64,000 nucleotides of DNA from Kiloniellaceae bacterium (GTDB lineage Bacteria > Pseudomonadota > Alphaproteobacteria > Kiloniellales > J153): assembly GCA_021776135.1 (NCBI GenBank), contig JAJFGL010000036.1, positions 1 to 64,000 on the forward strand. The letters run 5' to 3'. Position 1 is the first letter of the stretch; each line of letters starts with the position of its first letter. Positions 58,660-64,000 of the stretch are shown here, piece after piece. The position numbers and the translations under genes were made by a program. The notes under the pieces are model-generated. The model was not told where the DNA came from, did not search any database, and saw only the letters and a program-made list of their open reading frames with translations.

Positions 58660-59115
58660 AAAATCCCTATCCGTGATCGTAATCACTGGCTGCGGCGGGC
58701 GGTAGACAACGAAGGCGAGGTGCTCGACTTCCTGGTCCAGCCACTACGATGCGCTAAGTCGGCGAGGCGATTACTGCGAAAGCTGCTGAAGAAGCAGGGC
58801 TTCGCGCCGAAGCGCATTACCACGGACAAGCTCAAATCATACGCCGTCGCCATTCGAATAGAGCGACTGAATGCGGCCCATGATCAGGGACTGAGAGCCA
58901 ACAATCGGGCGGAAAACTCCCACCAGCCAGTTCGGCGGCGAGAGCGGAAACAACAACGGTTTAAGCCGCCTGGGTCAACCCAACGTTTCCTGTCGATCCA
59001 CGCCGCCGTCTACAACGCCTTCTACGTCCAACGCCACCTTCTGCCACGCCACATCTTCAAGAATTTTCGTGCCGAGACGTTTGCTGTCTGGAAGCAGAGT
59101 TGCCTCGCAGCGTGA
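58654..59115 (+). pseudogene. IS6-type transposase C-terminal fragment (right)
   Basis: From DRNHWLRRAVDNEGEVLDF through FAPKRITTDKLKSYAVAIR, RANNRAENSHQPVRRRERKQ to the end WKQSCLAA, this is the last ~145 residues of an IS6-family transposase. The first catalytic Asp and HTH are missing. TTG at 58654 opens the frame only because of the junction with the left half. Confidence 0.75.
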
Positions 59116-59225
59116 CCGAGGTCACGGCGAATTGCGGCCGACCGCGCCGGTTAACGTGTCAATGCCGTTTGACATGCCAACGGTCCTTTGTACCCGGTAT
59201 GTTGGACCGTCCGGGGCCAAAAATG

Positions 59226-61877
59226 CTAGTTTGAGCCGCGCCGCAATGCGGAGACGGCCTGCTGAAGTCCATTTGCCATGCGGTCCGCCCGGTCTTCTTC
59301 TTCGCCCATGGCGTCCAGCCGATCCACGGTCATCGGATCGCCAAACCGGATTAAGATCCGCCGGAATCGAGGCAGACGTCGCCCACGCGGCATGGCTTCA
59401 TATGTGCCCTGAATGAGTGTGGGAACGGCAACAGCCTTGGACCGCTGCATCAAGATGCCGATCCCTGGAAGGAACGGCCTGATTTCTCCGGTGGGTGACC
59501 TGCGGCCCTCGGGAAACCAAACCAGCATTTGTCCGCGATCGAGGACGGCCTTACCGAGGGCAAGGCTACTTGCCGGCCCACGATCCGGGTCGACAGGGAA
59601 AACCCTCGTGATCCGGCTGAGGAGGCGGCTGCCTGGTCCGGCGAACATCTTGCCGGTCCATCCAGCCCAATAGGTATGCTGGAGAGAGCGAAAAGGCACT
59701 GCCGCGGCGATAGCCAAGGGGTCGAGTAAGCTTACGTGGTTCGGGACCACGATATATGGACCGTCGCGCGGAAGCCTCTCCACGCCTTCCACCCGGAGCC
59801 GAAAAAGACCGCGCATGACCAGCCAATTCAGAGCCAACACCAGCGTGCCTAAGAGGGACAGAAGCGGCCCTATAGGTTGCAACCATCGGAGTTCATCCGG
59901 CGTTACAGACTGAGCGTCCGTGACGTCCCGGCGGTCGCGCTTCTCACCCGCGGCTGTCGTCACTTCCAGCAAAAGGTCTCGTATCGTGACGATCCGCGCG
60001 ATCGCGTCGCCCGTCAAGCCGATGCCAAAGCGCTCCTGGATTTCTAGGCTCAGGGTCACCCATTCGAGCGAGTCTATCTGTAGATCGAGCTGTGGACTGG
60101 TGTCGAGAGTGAGGATTTTCTCGGAAAATCGCTGTACGAGCCACTCCCAGACTCCATTTGCCGGCTCCGACGCCAACAGGCGGCGGTCCTCTTCGGACAG
60201 CTCCGGCGCGACAAGGGGTGCGGCGGCGCGCTCTGCCCTGTCGTAGATGCCGGATAGTAGATGACGCCGCAACTTGCCAAGATGTGTGCGAGGCAAGGCC
60301 TCGCGGGTCAAGATGTAACCGGATATGCGCTGGTAAGGCGGCAATCGAAGAGAGATATCCTCGATCTCCTCTCGCAGAAGGTCTCGGGCTCGTGCCGATC
60401 CTCTTGTGCGTATGGCTTCGTCGTCGGGAACAAAGAGACCGGCCAGGGCGCCGTTACGCTCGAGGATCGCGACCTCCCGAATCAGCGGGTTGGAAGCGTA
60501 GGCGTCTTCGACATCCTCGGGCAGCACGTTTTTCCCGCCGGGCAGGACGATGACCTCTTTCTCGCGTCCAACGAGGTGAAGATAACCGTCCCGGTCTACA
60601 AATCCGAGGTCGCCGGTACGAAACCATCCATCCGGTGCAAAGGCGAGATTTGTCGCTTCCGGGTTGTTTCGATAGCCCGCAAACACATTGGGTCCGCGCA
60701 CGAGGATATCTCCGGACGGCTGTCCGGCTTTCGCCTCTATGCGGAGCTCGACACCGGGCAGCGGCAGTCCGGCCGAGTCGATCCGTGCACGGCCACGCCG
60801 GTTGAAGGTGACGATAGGGGAGGTTTCTGTGAGGCCGTAACCGGTCAGGACCTCCCAGCCAAAAGCCTCGAGTTTCCAAGCGGCCTCAGGATCGAGCCGT
60901 GCGCCCCCGCACCCCAGAACCCGGAGATCGGGACCCAACTCGCGGTGCAGCCTTCGAAAGACAAGCCCGCCGACCCGAACTCCAAACTTTCTACGAATAA
61001 ACATCGATGCCTTTAGCAGGAACCGGAAAACAGACCGTGCCGCTAAACCGAGCCTCCCGGCCTTGCCCTCGATCGCGGACAGCAACGCGGAATAAAGGCG
61101 CGGCACGCCGACGAGGATTGTCGCTCTCGATACTTTAAGCGCTTCGGTGATCTGTGGCCCACTGATACCGGCCGGCAGGATAACCGCACCGCCACTTGCA
61201 AGCGTACCGAGAAGACCGACAGTGAACGGGTAGGCATGGTGGAGCGGCAATGGGAGCAGCGTGCGATCTTCGGGCCCGGCCATCTTGCCCGCTAATATCG
61301 CCGCTACATTCGCCAAGATATTCCGGTGGGTTAGAGGTACCGCTTTCGGTGTTCCCGTGGTGCCGGAGGTATACAACAGGGAAGCGACCTCGTCGGGCTT
61401 AATCTCGGGGAGACTGACCTGACGTTCCGTAAGCAGGTCTCGCCAAGACTTTACGTTCTTCCCGTCGTTGCTGCCATCGAGCAAGACGATGTCCATTTTA
61501 GCCGCTATATCTAGCGCCTTAAGGGCCGGCACGTGATTTCGCGACGTGAACACGCGCCGGGCGCCGCTATCGGCAACGACGCGGGCCAATTCTCGATCGC
61601 TGGAAAGGTCGTCTAGTGGAATCGCGAGCGCGCCCGAACGGACAATGGCAAAATAGGCAACGATCCACTCCGGTGAGTTCGGCGCGCAAAGCAGCACGGG
61701 CTCACCACGGCCCACTCCACCCTCGACCAGCCCCCTGGCAAGCTTCGCGATAGTGTTCGCCAGATCGGCGTAGGTCCATGTTTCCAAGCCATGATCGCGG
61801 AGCGCGATAACGGCGGCTGCCGCACGCCGGCTGGACAGGCCTTCCGCCATTTCGGCGAGGGTCTGAAAACTGTTCAC
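59226..61877 (-). CDS. AMP-ligase / ACP / acyltransferase fusion protein
   Basis: 883 residues in three modules. Residues ~1-520 are an adenylate-forming acyl ligase (SLLYTSGTTGTPKAVPLTHRN, TGYGLTETSPIV, GWFRTGDLGFVDRDGYLH). Residues ~570-640 are an acyl-carrier domain with the phosphopantetheine Ser in QIDSLEWVTL. Residues ~680-880 are a PlsC-type acyltransferase (VVPNHVSLLDPLA with H-x4-D, WFPEGRRSPTGE). One protein could thus activate a fatty acid, load it and esterify it, as Aas does with a separate ACP. The start is GTG with GGAG upstream. Its operon partners are an MFS carrier and an M28 peptidase. Confidence 0.88.
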   Translation of the reverse strand: MNSFQTLAEMAEGLSSRRAAAAVIALRDHGLETWTYADLANTIAKLARGLVEGGVGRGEPVLLCAPNSPEWIVAYFAIVRSGALAIPLDDLSSDRELARVVADSGARRVFTSRNHVPALKALDIAAKMDIVLLDGSNDGKNVKSWRDLLTERQVSLPEIKPDEVASLLYTSGTTGTPKAVPLTHRNILANVAAILAGKMAGPEDRTLLPLPLHHAYPFTVGLLGTLASGGAVILPAGISGPQITEALKVSRATILVGVPRLYSALLSAIEGKAGRLGLAARSVFRFLLKASMFIRRKFGVRVGGLVFRRLHRELGPDLRVLGCGGARLDPEAAWKLEAFGWEVLTGYGLTETSPIVTFNRRGRARIDSAGLPLPGVELRIEAKAGQPSGDILVRGPNVFAGYRNNPEATNLAFAPDGWFRTGDLGFVDRDGYLHLVGREKEVIVLPGGKNVLPEDVEDAYASNPLIREVAILERNGALAGLFVPDDEAIRTRGSARARDLLREEIEDISLRLPPYQRISGYILTREALPRTHLGKLRRHLLSGIYDRAERAAAPLVAPELSEEDRRLLASEPANGVWEWLVQRFSEKILTLDTSPQLDLQIDSLEWVTLSLEIQERFGIGLTGDAIARIVTIRDLLLEVTTAAGEKRDRRDVTDAQSVTPDELRWLQPIGPLLSLLGTLVLALNWLVMRGLFRLRVEGVERLPRDGPYIVVPNHVSLLDPLAIAAAVPFRSLQHTYWAGWTGKMFAGPGSRLLSRITRVFPVDPDRGPASSLALGKAVLDRGQMLVWFPEGRRSPTGEIRPFLPGIGILMQRSKAVAVPTLIQGTYEAMPRGRRLPRFRRILIRFGDPMTVDRLDAMGEEEDRADRMANGLQQAVSALRRGSN

Positions 61878-62042
61878 CCTGGCACTTCTCCGAGCAAAAT
61901 AAAACCGTTGCGACCTTGGCGATCCGCCTAAATATCATGAAAGTTGTGAGGGCTCGTTGATCAGGATCAGTACCAGGCGGCAAGCCGACCCGCGTATGCC
62001 AGGATACTCTTCTTTGGCTCCGCGCAGTCAGCCCTGAGAACG

Positions 62043-63380
62043 TCACGGCCCGGTGCGAAGCTTCGCGGTTGGGTAAGAAACAAATAAGAGAACCACGAGG
62101 CCCGCCAAAAACAGGCACAGAATTGTCGCCATACCCAGGCGCTGGCTTCCAGACCGTAAGGTGACCGTACTCACCAAAAAGGGGCCGAGAAACGCCGTCG
62201 CCTTCCCCGAAAAGGCAAAAAGACCGAACATCTCGGTTTCCATATCCTTCGGAGCCAAGCGTGCCATGAAAGAACGGCTCGCCGCTTGTATGGGGCCGAC
62301 GAAGATACCGATCGCGAGCCCCAGCAGCCAAAACAGTTCTTTCGATTCGACGAGCAGAAGGGCCCCACCGAAGACAATCAGGCTTACAAGGGAAATCAGG
62401 ATTGTTTTCTTGGGCCCGATCCAGTCATCGATCCAAGCGAACGCCGCCGCACCGAGACCGGCTGATACATTCAGCGCAATGCCGAAGCGGATGATTTCGG
62501 CAACGGTCATGCCGAAAGTGCCCGCGGCATAAATACCGGCGAATGAAAAGAGCGTGTTGAGGCCGTCGATGTAGAGCATCCGCGCCACCAAGAACTTCAC
62601 GATGTTCCGGTGCCGGTGGACATTGCGCAAGGTGCTAAGCAGCTCCCGGATACCGTAACGGATCGCCATTCCTATCGGGTAGCGGGCTCTTATAAAGTCG
62701 GGCGTGTAGAGGAAAATAGGTACCGAAAAGATAGCGAACCAAACTGCGACCAATAGCGTCGTGGCGCGCACATGCTCGGCTCTATCTGCATCCAATCCAA
62801 ACCATGGCGCTTCGGTCTGAACAAGCCCGAAAAGAGCGGCCACGAGGCAGGTCAAGCCGCCCGCATAGCCTGCGGCCCAACCCCAGCCGGATAACCGCCC
62901 GACCTTGCCGGGCGGCGCCAATGCCGGCAAGAGGGCATTGTAAAAGACGGCGGAAAAATCGAACGCAATGACGCCTAAACCGACGAGAAACAGGGCGGGA
63001 AGCGCGTAACTCGGGGAGGGCTCAACGAACCACAGCATGGAGGTGGCAAGAACCGAGACAGCGGTAAAGCCACCGAGCCAAGGTTTGCGCGATCCTGTCT
63101 TGTCGGCTATCGCGCCAAGTACAGGGCTGGAGAACGCGACGATCAGGGCCGCCAAGCTTAGCGTGTGCCCCCACAGAGCCGTCCCAACGATAGGATTCTC
63201 CGCCACGCTTTGTGTGAAATAGGCGGCGAATACAAACGTTATGACGACGGTGGAAAAAGCCGAGTTGGCCCAGTCATAGAGGCACCAAGAAATTAGCGCG
63301 CGCCGGGACACCTGGGCTGGCTTTGAGTCCCGGCGTTTTTCTTGGACTGTCGATCCGGTCTCAAAGTCTTCTCCCCTCAT
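62043..63380 (-). CDS. MFS transporter (UMF1/Atg22-like)
   Basis: 445 residues, about twelve membrane helices in two halves. LISWCLYDWANSAFSTVVITFVFAAYF at the N-terminus is the signature of the UMF1/Atg22-like major-facilitator group. SRSFMARLAPKDMETEMFGLFAFSGK is the conserved loop of the second half. The substrate is unknown; fungal Atg22 exports amino acids. The ATG overlaps the M28 stop as ATGA, so the two are coupled. Confidence 0.88.
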   Translation of the reverse strand: MRGEDFETGSTVQEKRRDSKPAQVSRRALISWCLYDWANSAFSTVVITFVFAAYFTQSVAENPIVGTALWGHTLSLAALIVAFSSPVLGAIADKTGSRKPWLGGFTAVSVLATSMLWFVEPSPSYALPALFLVGLGVIAFDFSAVFYNALLPALAPPGKVGRLSGWGWAAGYAGGLTCLVAALFGLVQTEAPWFGLDADRAEHVRATTLLVAVWFAIFSVPIFLYTPDFIRARYPIGMAIRYGIRELLSTLRNVHRHRNIVKFLVARMLYIDGLNTLFSFAGIYAAGTFGMTVAEIIRFGIALNVSAGLGAAAFAWIDDWIGPKKTILISLVSLIVFGGALLLVESKELFWLLGLAIGIFVGPIQAASRSFMARLAPKDMETEMFGLFAFSGKATAFLGPFLVSTVTLRSGSQRLGMATILCLFLAGLVVLLFVSYPTAKLRTGP

Positions 63381-64000
63381 ACACAGCGCTCCTGCCGCGC
63401 CAAGCGCTCGAAGGTCCGGTACAGCCCGTCCGTCACACGCGCAAACTCCCGGTAAGATAGCCGGTCGGATGTATCGCTAGGCCTATGATAATGGGCATAT
63501 CTGTAGAATGCGGTGTCCGTGATCATGAAGGCGCGAAAGCCTTCTCGCCAGAACGAGCGATGATCGCTCCAAGACACGCCGGGAACTAAACTGAACGTCG
63601 CCAAGTGTTCGAGCGGAAAGTCCGATTCTTCCCGAAAGATAGTCGTGGCTTGGCGCATGATGCTACGCGAGCGGAGATTGGAGACGAAAGCCAGGAAGTT
63701 GCCACGATTCGGATAGAACAGCCGGAACAGCGGCGGATAGTGCTGGCTGCCCTGTTCGGCCGAGTAGTACCCGATGGTCTCGAGCGACACCATCAGCCGG
63801 ATATCGTCGCCGCGGGCCCGAGCGGCCCTTGCATAGACTCGGCTGCCTTGTTTTCCGATCATAAAGAAGGGCCGCTCCTCGTTGACGAAGGCGACAAATC
63901 GCACCGTCACGGCGGGCGCGGCCAGGGCAAACAGTCTGGACAACTCCAGGAGAGCGGCGACCCCGCCGCCATTGTCGTTGGCGCCCGGACATCCCCTGAA
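63377..64000 (-). CDS. M28-family metallopeptidase, 5' end beyond the window
   Basis: At least 207 residues of the C-terminal part of an M28 (aminopeptidase-like) enzyme. The first visible residues GCPGANDNGGGVAALLELSRLF contain the zinc-bridging Asp. VAFVNEERPFF holds the catalytic Glu pair, MVSLETIGYYS the next ligand, and HYHRPSDTSDRL the last His. The start codon is past base 64000. It is the first gene seen of the M28-MFS-acyl-ligase operon. Confidence 0.85.
   Translation of the reverse strand, partial: FRGCPGANDNGGGVAALLELSRLFALAAPAVTVRFVAFVNEERPFFMIGKQGSRVYARAARARGDDIRLMVSLETIGYYSAEQGSQHYPPLFRLFYPNRGNFLAFVSNLRSRSIMRQATTIFREESDFPLEHLATFSLVPGVSWSDHRSFWREGFRAFMITDTAFYRYAHYHRPSDTSDRLSYREFARVTDGLYRTFERLARQERCV

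Larger units (their letters stand above)
58299..59166. mobile_element. IS6-family element with two head-to-head right halves
   Basis: Perfect 17-base inverted ends GGCATTGACACGTTAAC at 58299-58315 and (inverted) 59150-59166 enclose 868 bases. Inside are two transposase C-terminal halves of opposite direction meeting near 58657, so both ends of the element are transposase 3' ends. The two halves are related but not identical. No 8-base target duplication is seen (GATCGATT on the left, GTTTGACA on the right). Confidence 0.75.

Noticed and set aside
61960-62003. Short stretch resembling the 3' end of the IS6-type transposase (GGCGGCAAGCC context) downstream of the MFS gene
   Set aside because: The similarity covers only about 25 bases with gaps and has no terminal repeat, so it could be chance; reported here only as a possible relic.

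Overview
The window reads as a GC-rich alphaproteobacterial chromosome, most likely from the Rhodospirillales. Support comes from trmFO, an alphaproteobacterial-type LexA box (GAAC-N7-GAAC) between uvrA and ssb, a tatABC block behind scpAB, a PuuD-type membrane protein, and the ordered chain erpA / dgt-argS-SPOR-nagZ-site-2 protease-scpA-scpB / tatABC / serS-surE-pcm-nlpD-like / yajC-secD-secF. This is inferred from gene content; no 16S rRNA is present.

Layout. 1-5577: palindromic repeats, a cupin, ilvD, a REP-rich gap, an EamA transporter and an M81 (MlrC-like) metallopeptidase. 5578-12917: an accessory block. Four segments are each bounded by inverted copies of a ~24-base sequence (core ATTAGTGCACTGTCACCGTA), and two of the junctions between them carry a partial duplicate of the 3' end of the M81 gene. 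The cargoes are a methyltransferase/NTF2-like/GST set, a gene-less mini-element, a DNA/RNA non-specific endonuclease, and a three-gene operon that looks like a minimal RiPP (ribosomally made, post-translationally modified peptide) cluster. 12967-20646 (minus strand): gfa, xthA, a phosphate regulon (phoR, Pho box, pstSCAB, phoB) without phoU, and erpA. 20821-39188: the housekeeping chain named above. 39260-49998: puuD-like, a phytoene-synthase-fold protein, cupin plus RraA-like, trmFO, two c-type cytochromes, ytoQ, a class III cyclase, uvrA and ssb. 50016-55546: a kinase-less HisKA membrane protein, a secreted protein, a small gene broken by an amber codon, gyrA and coaD. 55825-59166: tRNA-Lys(TTT) followed by a decayed island (PLD-type protein fragment, toprim/primase fragment, AlpA-like regulator, IS fragments). 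59226-64000 (minus): an AMP-ligase/ACP/acyltransferase fusion, an MFS transporter and an M28 peptidase cut by the window edge.

The most unusual object is the operon at 12367-10454. A PqqD-like RiPP recognition domain is followed 14 bases later by an 84-residue peptide. The peptide carries a lasso-leader-like F-x-x-P-x-L-x-x-x-G motif, then twelve consecutive glutamines plus N-Q, behind a very strong Shine-Dalgarno sequence. Next comes an HExxH protein of the family linked to peptide beta-hydroxylation in RiPP pathways. The operon sits inside a 2.9-kb element with perfect 24-base inverted ends, so both the peptide system and the way it was delivered deserve attention.
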